The notes: generated from the letters alone by a model not told the origin. A stretch of DNA of 64,000 nucleotides from an uncultured Eubacteriales bacterium (GCA_902786355.1 CADABZ010000001.1:124001-188000), one strand, 5' to 3'; positions 9,692-18,634 are shown, counted from the stretch's first letter. Numbers and translations are program-made.

Positions 9692-11896
9692 CTACCTCGG
9701 TCTGAATACTCTTATAACACCCTCAACCTGTCTGAGAGCGGTAAGAAGTCTCTGCATCTGATGCATGTCTGTTATCTCGATCGTGATAAGTGTATTGGTA
9801 GTGCCAGGCTCTCCCGGTGTCAGGTTGAGTCCTACAACTTCTATATCGTAGTCATCGCACACCTTGGAAATATCCTTGAATATTCCCTTTCTCTCTTCTG
9901 AAACGACCTGAAGATCGACATAGTACTTACGGCTTGAATCCGGAGTATCCCAGTTGACGACTATCAGTCTTGCACGGTCTTCTTCCCTTAAATTCGTGAT
10001 ATTGGTGCAGTCTATCCTGTGGACTGTTATGCCCTTGCCCTTGGAGATATATCCGATGATCGGGTCTCCAGGTACAGGATTGCAGCATGTCGCACGTCTT
10101 ATGAGAAGATTGTCTGTTCCGCTTACAACTATTCCTGAATCGGATGTATCATGACGTCTCTCAGGTGTCTTCTTCTTGACTTCGATCTGATCCTTCTCTG
10201 TCTCTTTGACCTTGTTGTCAGCCTCATAGTATTCGATCAGCTTCTGTCCGAGCTTGGATACAGAATTGCCTCCCCTTGATATCTGGAGATACAGTTCGTT
10301 GACATCAGAACAGTTGAAATCCTTGACAGCCTTGAGGATATATGCGTTCTTGGCTACCTGCACAGGATCGTAGCCTTTTTTCTTGATGTAATTGTTGATA
10401 TTGGACTTGCCTCTTGTGACATCGCTGTTCTTCTCAGCCTTGCGAAGCCAGTTCCTTATCTTGTTGCGCGCCTGTGAGGTCTTGCAGATTTTGAGCCAGT
10501 CAATGCTCGGTCCGGATGAGTTAGCGGAGGTAACGATCTCGACGATATCTCCGTTGTTAAGCTTGTGGTCGATAGTGACCATCTTGCCGTTGACCTTGGC
10601 TCCGACACACCTTATTCCTACTTCTGTATGGATCTTGAAAGCAAAGTCCAGAGGTGTGCTGTCTGCCGGAAGCTCGACGACGTCGCCGCCCGGCGTGAAT
10701 ACGAATACCTGATAATCGAAGAGGTCCATCTTGAGAGTCTCAAGGAACTCAACCGAATCATCTGCATCCTTCTGCCACTCAAGAGCCTGCCTGAGCCATG
10801 CAAGCTTCTGCTCGCTCTCGTCCTGCTTGCCGGATATCTTGCCTTCTTTGTATTTCCAGTGAGCTGCGATACCGTATTCAGCGATGCGGTGCATCTCATA
10901 TGTACGTATCTGGATCTCGAAAGGTTCGCCGTTGTCACCGAGTACAGTCGTATGAAGCGACTGATACATATTAGGCTTCGGCATCGCGATGTAGTCCTTG
11001 AATCTGCCCGGTATAGGTTTCCATCTTGTGTGCACCATACCAAGAGCAGCATAGCAGTCTTTGACACTTGATACCAGAATTCTGACGGCGAGAAGATCGA
11101 AGATCTCATCGAGCTGCTTGTTCTGGAGCACCATCTTGCGGTAGATGCTGTATATGTGCTTTGAACGGCCTTTTACCTCATGCTGGATCCCGGCTTTGTC
11201 AAGCTCAGAGGATATCTCCGCAATAAGAGATTCCAGGTCTTTTTCGTATTTTTCACGTTTTGTCGTGACTGCTTCGGACAGTTTCTTGTATTCAAGCGGA
11301 TGGAGGAACTTAAGCGCAAGATCCTCAAGCTCGAACTTTATACTGAACATACCGAGTCTTCCGGCAAGAGGCGCATATATTTCGAGCGTTTCCATAGCTT
11401 TGCTCTGCCTCTTGTTGGTCGGCATATATTCAAGAGTCCTCATGTTGTGAAGCCTGTCGGCGAGTTTGATAATGAGGACTCTTATATCCTTGGACATGGC
11501 GAGGAACATCTTGCGGAAGTTCTCTGCCTGCACCTTCTCTGAGGAAGCATCGTATGAGATGTTTCCGAGTTTAGTGACACCGTCTACGAGTGCCGCGATC
11601 TTCTCGTCAAAATCTTCGACGAGCTGCTCTCTGGTATAGGCGGTGTCTTCTACTACATCGTGGAGGAGACCTGCAATGACAGTTTCATTGTCCATGCCAA
11701 ACCCGGCCAGTATCAAAGCTACTGCGATCGGGTGGATTATGTATGGCTCCCCGCTCTTACGGAACTGCCCTTCGTGCAGTCTGTGTGCAATCTCATAAGC
11801 TTTGACTATGGCCGAATCATCGTACTTAGGGTTGATCTCACAGATCTCCCTCATGAAATTTTCAGTTGACAAGTCATGGATCTTAGCAACTGCCAT
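9692..11896 (-). CDS. relA: Bifunctional (p)ppGpp synthetase/hydrolase (RelA/SpoT family)
   Basis: A 734-residue long RSH protein that makes and degrades the alarmones pppGpp and ppGpp. Seen in order: HD hydrolase domain with HDVVED near residue 80, synthetase domain with the YQSLHTTV segment near 310, a TGS domain starting around VFVFTPGGDVVELP, and a C-terminal ACT domain. The intact HD motif suggests hydrolase activity is retained, as in most Firmicutes Rel proteins. GGAGA lies 11 bases before the ATG. It is downstream of secDF and upstream of the metallo-hydrolase. Confidence 0.97.
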   Translation of the reverse strand: MAVAKIHDLSTENFMREICEINPKYDDSAIVKAYEIAHRLHEGQFRKSGEPYIIHPIAVALILAGFGMDNETVIAGLLHDVVEDTAYTREQLVEDFDEKIAALVDGVTKLGNISYDASSEKVQAENFRKMFLAMSKDIRVLIIKLADRLHNMRTLEYMPTNKRQSKAMETLEIYAPLAGRLGMFSIKFELEDLALKFLHPLEYKKLSEAVTTKREKYEKDLESLIAEISSELDKAGIQHEVKGRSKHIYSIYRKMVLQNKQLDEIFDLLAVRILVSSVKDCYAALGMVHTRWKPIPGRFKDYIAMPKPNMYQSLHTTVLGDNGEPFEIQIRTYEMHRIAEYGIAAHWKYKEGKISGKQDESEQKLAWLRQALEWQKDADDSVEFLETLKMDLFDYQVFVFTPGGDVVELPADSTPLDFAFKIHTEVGIRCVGAKVNGKMVTIDHKLNNGDIVEIVTSANSSGPSIDWLKICKTSQARNKIRNWLRKAEKNSDVTRGKSNINNYIKKKGYDPVQVAKNAYILKAVKDFNCSDVNELYLQISRGGNSVSKLGQKLIEYYEADNKVKETEKDQIEVKKKTPERRHDTSDSGIVVSGTDNLLIRRATCCNPVPGDPIIGYISKGKGITVHRIDCTNITNLREEDRARLIVVNWDTPDSSRKYYVDLQVVSEERKGIFKDISKVCDDYDIEVVGLNLTPGEPGTTNTLITIEITDMHQMQRLLTALRQVEGVIRVFRPR

Positions 11897-11928
11897 AGTG
11901 ATAAATGTCTCCGTTGATCAGATTATTA

Positions 11929-14214
11929 TTATTTGACTATACCGTCATTTTCACGTCTTCTGCTGTTTCTTCTGCGTTCCTTCTCTGCGCGCTCCTGCTG
12001 CTCTGCATACTTGGAAAGGCTCTCCTTTCTGGTCAGCTCATAGAAGAGCGGGCTGCAGAGGAAGATCGATGAATATGTACCTACGAATACACCGATCATC
12101 AGAGGGATAAGGAATGCTCTGAGTTCTGAGCTTGCCATTACGAACAGCGGGATCATAACAATGAGTGTTGTTACCGATGTCATGATGGATCTCGAAAGTG
12201 TCTGATTGACGCTTGTATTGATCAGCTCAGCATTCTGTTTTTTCTTGAAGAACTTGCTGTTCTCTCTGATTCTGTCGAATACTACGATAGTATCGTTGAT
12301 CGAGTATCCTACTACTGTCAGGATACCGGCGATGAACGGGTTGTTGATAGTAATGCGGAAAATCGCATATATCGAAAGTGTTACAAGTACATCGTGTCCG
12401 AGGCCGGCTACAGCAGCAAGTCCGTACTTCCATGTCCTGAATCTGAATCTGATGTAGACAAGCATGACTGCAGCAGCGATCAGGATGGACTTGATAGCAT
12501 TCTGTCTCAGGTCCTTACCTACTGTTGGTCCGAACTCTTCTGATGCGAGTACATCTTTATCATCGAAGCCGTACTTTTCCTGAAGTGTGTTGACTACTTC
12601 TGTACGCTCAGCTGACTTAAGGTCTTTGATAGTCCTTATGATGATCTGAGAGTGATTGTCAGATGCATATACGATAGTCGGGTCAAGATCATACTCTGCG
12701 ATAGTATCCTTGACTTCATCGATGGAAACTTCCTGTCCCATCTCGATCTGCATCATTGTACCGCCGGTGAAGTCGATACCGTAGTTGAAGCCTCTGAAGA
12801 GTGCGAATCCGAGACCGATTATGATCACGCATGCACTGATAGCATAGAACTTCTTTCTGTTCTCAATGAATCTGAAATTCAGCTTTGAAAGTGTTGCTGC
12901 AATTCCCTTAGGCTTTCCGTCATCGGTAAGTCCGAACATCCTGTTGGTTCCGAATGTCTTGCTCTCTGCGAGGAGTCCTACAAACAGCTGAGTGATGAAT
13001 ACAGCTGTGATGACGCTCATTACAGTACCGATCATCAGTGTGAGAGCAAAGCCCTTGACTGAAGTAGTACCGAAGAGATACAGAACGAATGCAGCTACAA
13101 GTGTAGTTGTCTGTGAGTCAACTACTGTAGAGAGGGCTGCGTGATAACCCATATCTACAGCGACCCTTACTGACTTGCCTTTGCTTATCTCTTCTCTGAT
13201 ACGTGTGAAGATGATGACGTTCGAGTCTACCGCCATACCTATTGACAGGATGATACCTGCAATACCAGGCAGTGTAAGTACTGAACCCATGCCTGCCATG
13301 ATCCAGAGTACGAGCTGTACGTACAGGAGCAGAGCGAGGTCAGCTACGACGCCGAGAGCTCCATAGTACAGAACCATGAGGATCAGTACGAGTACGAGTC
13401 CGATAGCACCGGCCTTGACGCTGAGTGCAAGAGCGTTAGCTCCGATTGTAGCTGTCTGTACGGATGAATTGATCTCAGTCAGGTTAGCCGGGAGAGCACC
13501 GCCGCGGATGAGTGCGGAGAGTCCCGATGCCTCTGTCTCAGAGAATCCGCCCGGCCTGGTGATCTCGCAGGATCTTGAGTTGATCTTCTCCTTGACAGTA
13601 GGAGCTGAAATGACCTCGTCATCGAGTGCGATAACGATAGCTCTGCTGTCTACAGTATTACCGTTTTCATCGGTCATTTTCGCTTCAACTTCTCCGGTAA
13701 CAGCTTTGCCTGTAGCATCAGCAAACAGCTTGCTTCCTTCGTTGGTGAAGTCGATAGTGATCTTGTAGCCTCCGTTGTTAGTATCAGTAGCTATCTGTGA
13801 ATCACTTATTCCTTCTCCTGTCAGAGCAAGAGTTCCGTCTGCGAGGAAAAACTGGAGCTGTGCCGTTCTGCCTATCTGCTCGATAGCTTCTTCAGCGTTC
13901 TCTACTCCAGGCATCTCTACTCTGATCCTGTTGTTTCCTTCGATCGAGACCTGAGCCTCGCTGATACCCATCGCGTTGACTCTGTTCTCGAGAACGCTCT
14001 TGGTCTGGTTCATGATCTGTGTAAGTTCTGTTCCGGTCTCCTTGGTATCAGCTTCAAGAAGGACATAGACACCGCCGTTGATATCAAGTCCGTACTTGAG
14101 CTCTTTGCCCAGAGAACCGACCTTGTCGCCTATTCCGAAGAATGAGACCAGCCATGAACCGATCAGTAAAATAATCACAAGTACTGCAAAAAATTTCTTT
14201 CTTCCTGTCTTCAT
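11929..14214 (-). CDS. secDF: Protein translocase subunit SecDF (fused)
   Basis: About 761 residues; SecD and SecF are fused, as in many Firmicutes. It uses the proton motive force to help Sec-dependent export. The N-terminal membrane segment (FAVLVIILLIGSWLV) is followed by the extracellular P1 domain, the first six-helix block (around residues 265-420), and a second SecF half beginning with FAISACVIIIGLGFALFRG-like sequence. The frame extends to a TTG at 14235, but that codon has no ribosome site; I used the ATG at 14214, with AAGG close upstream, at moderate certainty. The gene has its own promoter (14296-14324). Confidence 0.96.
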   Translation of the reverse strand: MKTGRKKFFAVLVIILLIGSWLVSFFGIGDKVGSLGKELKYGLDINGGVYVLLEADTKETGTELTQIMNQTKSVLENRVNAMGISEAQVSIEGNNRIRVEMPGVENAEEAIEQIGRTAQLQFFLADGTLALTGEGISDSQIATDTNNGGYKITIDFTNEGSKLFADATGKAVTGEVEAKMTDENGNTVDSRAIVIALDDEVISAPTVKEKINSRSCEITRPGGFSETEASGLSALIRGGALPANLTEINSSVQTATIGANALALSVKAGAIGLVLVLILMVLYYGALGVVADLALLLYVQLVLWIMAGMGSVLTLPGIAGIILSIGMAVDSNVIIFTRIREEISKGKSVRVAVDMGYHAALSTVVDSQTTTLVAAFVLYLFGTTSVKGFALTLMIGTVMSVITAVFITQLFVGLLAESKTFGTNRMFGLTDDGKPKGIAATLSKLNFRFIENRKKFYAISACVIIIGLGFALFRGFNYGIDFTGGTMMQIEMGQEVSIDEVKDTIAEYDLDPTIVYASDNHSQIIIRTIKDLKSAERTEVVNTLQEKYGFDDKDVLASEEFGPTVGKDLRQNAIKSILIAAAVMLVYIRFRFRTWKYGLAAVAGLGHDVLVTLSIYAIFRITINNPFIAGILTVVGYSINDTIVVFDRIRENSKFFKKKQNAELINTSVNQTLSRSIMTSVTTLIVMIPLFVMASSELRAFLIPLMIGVFVGTYSSIFLCSPLFYELTRKESLSKYAEQQERAEKERRRNSRRRENDGIVK

Positions 14215-14295
14215 TTCCTTATAAAAACCTTTCAATGTATGATCGTTTTAATGACTAAAATGACATAGTAAGTCATTTAAACAATAATTCAATCT

Positions 14296-14324
14296 ATTGT
14301 ATCTGATTACGATTGAAATTTCAA
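14296..14324 (-). promoter_or_regulatory. Promoter of the secDF-relA operon
   Basis: Reading the minus strand, TTGAAA (14324-14319) and TACAAT (14301-14296) are separated by exactly 17 bases. The -35 box begins inside the U-tract of the yajC terminator, so the two signals are back to back. Predicted transcription start is near 14289, about 75 bases before the secDF start codon. Confidence 0.8.
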
Positions 14325-14350
14325 CAAAAAGCACCTCCCGGAGGAGGTGC
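14321..14350 (-). terminator. Rho-independent terminator of tRNA-yajC unit
   Basis: GCACCTCC and GGAGGTGC (14331-14350) form a perfect 8-bp stem with loop CGGA. On the minus strand it is followed directly by TTTTTGTTGA. It separates yajC from secDF. Confidence 0.92.
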
Positions 14351-14381
14351 CTGATGTATTAATTTCTATACCGCGTGCGTC

Positions 14382-14777
14382 TTATTCTGCAGCTTCTTCG
14401 GAGTCCTCAGCCTTTCTTGAAAGCTTCTTAGGAGTGACCTTCTTATCTCTGTCCGGTCTCTTCTCTTCTTCAGGTTCAGCTTCTTCTTTCTTAGGTGCAT
14501 CCTTTACAGCATCGCTTCTTGTGACACTTGCGATAGCAGTCTTGAGAAACTCGATCTTGTTTCTTCCGGAAGCAGTCTCAACTACGACTGTCTTTTCAGT
14601 GATCTTAGTGATCTTTCCTACGACTCCCCCGATAGTGATGATCTCATCTCCTACCTGCAGACTTGATCTCATCTCCCTGTCTTCTTTATCTTTCTTCCTC
14701 TGAGGTCTGATCATCATAAAATAGATCATTGCGATGAAAACGACCAGAAGCAAAATGTTAGCTACAGATGACTGCAT
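14382..14777 (-). CDS. yajC: Preprotein translocase subunit YajC
   Basis: 131 residues with one N-terminal membrane helix (NILLLVVFIAMIYFMMIRP) followed by the typical QRKKDKEDREM segment and the small SH3-like part (LQVGDEIITIGGVVGKI). The C-terminal 45 residues are charged and low-complexity. YajC associates with SecDF. AAGGAGG precedes the ATG by 6 bases. Unusually for this pair, a terminator lies between yajC and secDF, so the two are uncoupled; yajC is likely read from the tRNA promoter. Confidence 0.95.
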   Translation of the reverse strand: MQSSVANILLLVVFIAMIYFMMIRPQRKKDKEDREMRSSLQVGDEIITIGGVVGKITKITEKTVVVETASGRNKIEFLKTAIASVTRSDAVKDAPKKEEAEPEEEKRPDRDKKVTPKKLSRKAEDSEEAAE

Positions 14778-14825
14778 AATACCCTCCTTAGTATGAGAAA
14801 TGTATGTTCAATTATCAGTTTTAGA

Positions 14826-14912
14826 TGGTACCGGTGGTGGGGCTCGAACCCACATGATGTTGCCATCACCGGATTTTGAATCCGGCGCGTCTGCCAATTC
14901 CGCCACACCGGC
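14826..14912 (-). tRNA. tRNA-Leu (anticodon CAA)
   Basis: 87 bases including an encoded CCA. The acceptor GCCGGTG pairs with CACCGGT (a G-U at the first pair). The anticodon stem CCGGA/TCCGG carries loop TTCAAAA, giving CAA, which reads UUG. A long variable arm (TGATG GCAA CATCA) marks it as class II. The T arm GTGGG TTCGAGC CCCAC is intact. Confidence 0.96.
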
Positions 14913-14924
14913 ATAATGGCAGGT

Positions 14925-14951
14925 CACCAATTTTTGTAAAAAAAATTGGTG
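14925..14951. repeat. 11-bp inverted repeat between the two tRNA genes
   Basis: CACCAATTTTT (14925-14935) and AAAAATTGGTG (14941-14951) are perfect inverted copies around the loop GTAAA. One arm includes the CCA end of tRNA-Leu(GAG), so the RNA hairpin would hide that 3' end in the precursor. It may act in tRNA processing; it is not followed by a classic U-tract. Confidence 0.7.
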
Positions 14952-15029
14952 TGGATGACTGGACTCGAACCAGCACGGTTGCCCACATGGCCCTCAACCA
15001 TGCGCGTCTGCCTATTCCGCCACATCCAC
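14947..15029 (-). tRNA. tRNA-Leu (anticodon GAG)
   Basis: 83 bases including CCA. The acceptor GTGGATG pairs with CATCCAC. The anticodon stem CATGG/CCATG carries loop TTGAGGG, giving GAG, which reads CUC and CUU. Variable arm and T arm (CTGG TTCGAGT CCAG) are intact. It is the first gene after the promoter. Confidence 0.96.
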
Positions 15030-15042
15030 ACGTCAATTATGT

Positions 15043-15071
15043 ATTATAGAGACCCGATTACTAAAAATCAA
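15043..15071 (-). promoter_or_regulatory. Strong promoter of the tRNA-Leu pair
   Basis: Minus-strand TTGATT (15071-15066), a 17-base spacer, and a perfect TATAAT (15048-15043). Transcription should start about 7 bases before tRNA-Leu(GAG). AT-rich sequence lies upstream, as expected for a stable RNA promoter. Confidence 0.88.
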
Positions 15072-15105
15072 GTAAAATTTTAAAAAGTTTTGTATTGATT
15101 TTAGT

Positions 15106-15142
15106 GCGGAAGTGAAAGCCGGAAAAAAGCCCCCACTTCCGC
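15106..15142 (-). terminator. Stem-loop after the methyltransferase operon
   Basis: GCGGAAGTG (15106-15114) and CACTTCCGC (15134-15142) form a perfect 9-bp stem with a 19-base loop, about 30 bases after the stop codon at 15172. The minus-strand downstream sequence is A-rich, not U-rich, so it may be a weak terminator or a 3'-end stabiliser. Confidence 0.5.
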
Positions 15143-15171
15143 GATAAATCATTTTTACTCTTCCTGGTGCC

Positions 15172-16278
15172 CTAGTCGTCTGCATTTAGAAGTTCTTCGT
15201 CGATCGGATAGCGGCCGAATATCCTGGCAGCATCCATAAGCGCCTGCAGATTCTCTGCCGGTGTATCCATCGGTGTCTGACAGCCCGAAGTCAGAGTGAA
15301 ACCATTAGGAGAATCCCACGCCTTGCGTATGCACTCTCTTCCGGATCTCAGTACATCCTGAGGTGTTCCGAGTCTGATAACATCAACAGGCGGAATATTG
15401 CCCTGGATACCCATATGAGGTCCGAGTACGTGTTTAGCTTCCTCAAGGTCCTCGATATTGTCAAGGCCGAATACGCCTATTCCTGTCTCATTGAGAGTTT
15501 CCCAGAGCTTGCGCGAGCCGCCGCATATGTGAAGACCGCAGCCGCCACCGTTCTTTTTGATGAAATCTACATTGTGCTGGAAATAAGGAAGCGAGAACTC
15601 CTTGTACTGTTTGACTCTGAGAAGCGATGTAGTGCTTACAGGATCAGCAAAACCTATTCCGATGCCCATTTCAAGCATTCTTGCAATATATCTCTCGTTG
15701 TTCTCGGTGATGACTTCCATAAGCTGCTTGACCTTATCAGGCTTTTTGACCATGCCGATAAGAAGGTTCTCTGTACCTACGACCATGGCAGCTATAGTAA
15801 GCGGGCCTGTGACTGTACCGCTGACAGGCACCTTGTCGCCGAGCTTCTGCTTGACAAGTCTGAGTCCTTCGAGGATGATCGGAAGTCTTCCGTCCTTGTC
15901 AACATCAACAAGCTTAGCCTTGTCAACTTCATCAAGGCTTGCAAGAGCAGGCTTCTCGAGCTGAGCGATGTTGTGATCGAAGTATTTGATCTGGGATCCC
16001 ATCGCCTCTGCCATTCCTCTCAGTGTCGTTGAAAGGCCTGCACCGTCTGAATGGAATGTATCGTAGATGTACTCTTCGAGTTCGAGCATCTTCTGAGATG
16101 AGAAATAGTAATCTTTTACCTTGAGTCCTATCATAGGCGCAAGTGTCTCACCTGTATCGATACAGCACATTATACGGTCTACTTCTTTGCCTTTACTGAG
16201 AAGTCTGTCTCTTTCAATAGCTGTAAGTTCGTCCTTCGGCACTTCAAGTCCGTGTCCGTACTGTTCAATGATTCCCAT
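15172..16278 (-). CDS. UroD-fold corrinoid methyltransferase A (MtaA/CmuA-like)
   Basis: 368 residues of the uroporphyrinogen decarboxylase superfamily. Members without decarboxylase function move methyl groups to or from corrinoid proteins using a zinc-bound thiolate. The zinc motif is visible as LHICGG (His-x-Cys) near residue 247 with the third ligand in TSGCQTP near residue 335. It is the last gene of an operon with a corrinoid protein and its activator, so a methyl-transfer role is far more likely than heme synthesis. It resembles homologue D (22311-23459) in layout (GCGLHICGG, PPVDVIRLGT, SGCQTPMDTP). Substrate unknown. AGAGGA lies 7 bases before the ATG. Confidence 0.85.
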   Translation of the reverse strand: MGIIEQYGHGLEVPKDELTAIERDRLLSKGKEVDRIMCCIDTGETLAPMIGLKVKDYYFSSQKMLELEEYIYDTFHSDGAGLSTTLRGMAEAMGSQIKYFDHNIAQLEKPALASLDEVDKAKLVDVDKDGRLPIILEGLRLVKQKLGDKVPVSGTVTGPLTIAAMVVGTENLLIGMVKKPDKVKQLMEVITENNERYIARMLEMGIGIGFADPVSTTSLLRVKQYKEFSLPYFQHNVDFIKKNGGGCGLHICGGSRKLWETLNETGIGVFGLDNIEDLEEAKHVLGPHMGIQGNIPPVDVIRLGTPQDVLRSGRECIRKAWDSPNGFTLTSGCQTPMDTPAENLQALMDAARIFGRYPIDEELLNADD

Positions 16279-16303
16279 ATATGATTCCTCTCTTCAATGA
16301 AAT

Positions 16304-16990
16304 TTATATATATTCAAAGTCATCTTCCGTTATATATTCTCCGGGCTGCTTAACTATGATATCTTCATCCCAGTCACCGGTAATAAGTCTGCGAAGCGGC
16401 TCATTTCCGCCCTTCACGATGCTTTTGTTAAGGTTAAGCTGGCGAATGCATTCATCTGCATAATCCAGAACAGGGCCGAGCTCATAGCATCCGGTATCTA
16501 TTACGGTCACATCAGTGTAAGATCCGAGCATAAGACGCATCAGTTTCTTACCTTTGCGCTCGCCGTATTTCTCAAGATAATTATCAAGCATGGTCAGAAG
16601 AGCACCTTCATCGCGGCTCCAGCCTCCTGTAAGATACATATGGCCTGCACTCAGATAGTTCCGCCGGTCTCTCTTTCCCGTGCAGAGCATCATATTGACA
16701 CAGTCATCGAATGCAGGCATCGCAATGACCGCATGCTCTGAATGCCACCCTACAGCGCCTTTGCCGCACAGTCCGTATGCAAGCATTATAATGTCAGCTC
16801 CTTCTGACTCAGCTCTGCTGATCTCTGACTGTATCACCTCACGGAGCTTGTCAGGATCATTATGGTGACCTCTCTCCTGCCACCACACTTCGATATCATG
16901 TATGTCAAAGGATTCGAAGACAGCATTTATCTCATCCTCGATCATTGAACACGCTATCAGTATTTTCCTGCCCTCTGCTCCTCCGTACAC
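16304..16990 (-). CDS. DUF1638 protein
   Basis: About 228 residues matching the DUF1638 family, which is often found beside corrinoid methyltransferase genes and has no established biochemical function. Conserved-looking features are an N-terminal KILIACSMIEDE strand, YGLCGKG, several cysteines (DDCVNMMLC, DTGCYELG) and an HH pair after WWQERG. Two GTG starts are possible, at 17008 and 16990; I prefer 16990 because GAGGAG lies 10 bases upstream. The cysteine pattern would suit metal or cofactor binding, but this is inference. Confidence 0.72.
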   Translation of the reverse strand: MYGGAEGRKILIACSMIEDEINAVFESFDIHDIEVWWQERGHHNDPDKLREVIQSEISRAESEGADIIMLAYGLCGKGAVGWHSEHAVIAMPAFDDCVNMMLCTGKRDRRNYLSAGHMYLTGGWSRDEGALLTMLDNYLEKYGERKGKKLMRLMLGSYTDVTVIDTGCYELGPVLDYADECIRQLNLNKSIVKGGNEPLRRLITGDWDEDIIVKQPGEYITEDDFEYI

Positions 16991-17013
16991 TGTTCTGTAG
17001 CTCCTCACTGCTT

Positions 17014-17883
17014 CTATTTCATACGTATCTCACGGAATCTGCCGTGAGCGAGTTTTACTCCGACATTCTTGATGCATACCTGTCCTGCGATCTTCACCTT
17101 ACCCTTCATTGAAAGCATCGCTTCCATGAAATCGATCCCTTCCTCAAGCTGATGATCAACGAATTCAGCATGATCTGTATCAATAAGAGCATATGTGAAT
17201 TTAGGACACAGCAGGAATATGCAGCTGTCATCGATCACCCCGGTTACTCTGCGTATGAACGGATCATAGAAATCCTCGACTGCATTGACAAGGTACTTAG
17301 GTCCGAGGATATCAAGAGAGCCTGCTGAATCAGAGAATATGAAGATATCCACGCCGGCCTTCTTGCCTTCCTCGATATATCTTATAAGTTCATCAGAGAA
17401 CTTGCTGAATACCTGACGCATCTTGTCTCTGTCTTTTCGGTATGCCTTGAAGACGAGGCGCGGCTCCATAAGAGCGTTGAGGATCGTAAACGGGCCTGTG
17501 ATCTCAAGACAGACATTTTCTCCTGCGTCTTTCATGGCTCTGCAGGCATCAAGCACCTCATGGATCCTCTTAGTGCCGAAATCTATCGAAGGAAGAGCGA
17601 GCACTTCATCAGCACTGGTGCAGATAGGATCTTTGGCTCTCGGACCGGTGTTAGCATCACCGTAATTGAGAACAGCGCCCAGAGATTCAGCTTCTATCGT
17701 TCTGCAGAAAGGAAGCAGCACAAAATCAGACTTGTCATGAGCCTTGATAGCTCTGGCAAGTATCTGCATGGTATCGCTGTGCATATAAGCATCAGGAAAC
17801 TCGAGTCCGAGTCCTGCTGTTGTCTCTGCACTGATGCCGACAGAATTGGAATACGTGCATTTGAATTCTCTGATATTACTCAT
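17014..17883 (-). CDS. UroD-fold methyltransferase homologue B, short and lacking zinc ligands
   Basis: 289 residues related to homologue C (18634-19653): both share FCxTxEAExLGA, GPFTILNAL/GPVSVASSV-type segments and FIFSDSAGS/ALSDPSG. The expected HICG zinc motif reads LLCP here, so the histidine is lost, and the protein stops about 45 residues early, before the third zinc ligand. The following gene starts within a few bases, so there is no room for a frameshifted tail. AGGAGG sits 5 bases before the ATG at 17883; the frame is open further upstream to 17937. It may be a regulatory or structural partner rather than an enzyme. Confidence 0.75.
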   Translation of the reverse strand: MSNIREFKCTYSNSVGISAETTAGLGLEFPDAYMHSDTMQILARAIKAHDKSDFVLLPFCRTIEAESLGAVLNYGDANTGPRAKDPICTSADEVLALPSIDFGTKRIHEVLDACRAMKDAGENVCLEITGPFTILNALMEPRLVFKAYRKDRDKMRQVFSKFSDELIRYIEEGKKAGVDIFIFSDSAGSLDILGPKYLVNAVEDFYDPFIRRVTGVIDDSCIFLLCPKFTYALIDTDHAEFVDHQLEEGIDFMEAMLSMKGKVKIAGQVCIKNVGVKLAHGRFREIRMK

Positions 17884-17896
17884 TCTGTTCCTCCTG

Positions 17897-18634
17897 TTAT
17901 GCAAACGGATCGGGGTCAGGACCGCCCGCGTGATCATCTCTGGTATACTCCAGCAGCAGTGCAGTTATCTCGACCCTTCCGGTGTCTGCTGATTTTGTGA
18001 GATATTCTCTCAGCGCTTCCGGCTTTATGAGACCTCTCGCCAGCATATATCTGACAGCATCGCTGCTTCTTCTGTTGATAGCCAGGTCAAGAAGAGACTT
18101 GCTTCGTCCTTCTGTATATCCGTCTATCACGCTGCTGCCTTCTTCCGGCTGGTGTTCTTCCATGTAGGTCAGAGCAGCAAGATATCTTGCAGACGGCGGA
18201 AGCCTGTGTATATTGGCAGGATCGGTGTATACCTTTCTCAGGTTCCTGCATGTCGAAAAAGCTGTCCTCTCTATTGTTTCTACTGAATCGGGAATAGTGA
18301 CAGCATACAGAGCATGACATCCTTCAAACATATCAGTTCCAAGGACAGTCAGTCCCTCTGGCAGACACAGCTCCCTTATATTCCAGCATTTCTGAAACAG
18401 TCCGGCACCTATTGCTTCCACACTTGCCGGAAGCTTAAGCTCTCTTAGCGAATAGCAGTCAGCGAAAGCATAATTGCCTATGCGTCTGACACTGTCCGGA
18501 ATGCTGAGCGCAATAAGACTGTCGCAGCCGGAGAATGCCAGCTCCGCGATCTCCGCAACACTGTCCGGAACGATATATTTCGGAGAAGAATTATCGAATT
18601 TTATAAGTCTGCTGCCCTGTATCTGTGTGCCCAT
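17897..18634 (-). CDS. Cytoplasmic leucine-rich-repeat (BspA-type) protein with ankyrin-like tail
   Basis: 245 residues. About five BspA/LRR_5 repeats (consensus VxxIxxxAFxxCxxLxxLxIPDSVxxIG) span residues 18-140. The tail from about 165 (LLDLAINRRSSDAVRYMLARG) looks like ankyrin-type helices. There is no signal peptide, so it should stay in the cytoplasm. The ATG overlaps the stop of the upstream methyltransferase gene (TAATG). Repeat proteins of this kind usually bind other proteins; a scaffold for the methyl-transfer complex is possible but is inference. Confidence 0.8.
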   Translation of the reverse strand: MGTQIQGSRLIKFDNSSPKYIVPDSVAEIAELAFSGCDSLIALSIPDSVRRIGNYAFADCYSLRELKLPASVEAIGAGLFQKCWNIRELCLPEGLTVLGTDMFEGCHALYAVTIPDSVETIERTAFSTCRNLRKVYTDPANIHRLPPSARYLAALTYMEEHQPEEGSSVIDGYTEGRSKSLLDLAINRRSSDAVRYMLARGLIKPEALREYLTKSADTGRVEITALLLEYTRDDHAGGPDPDPFA

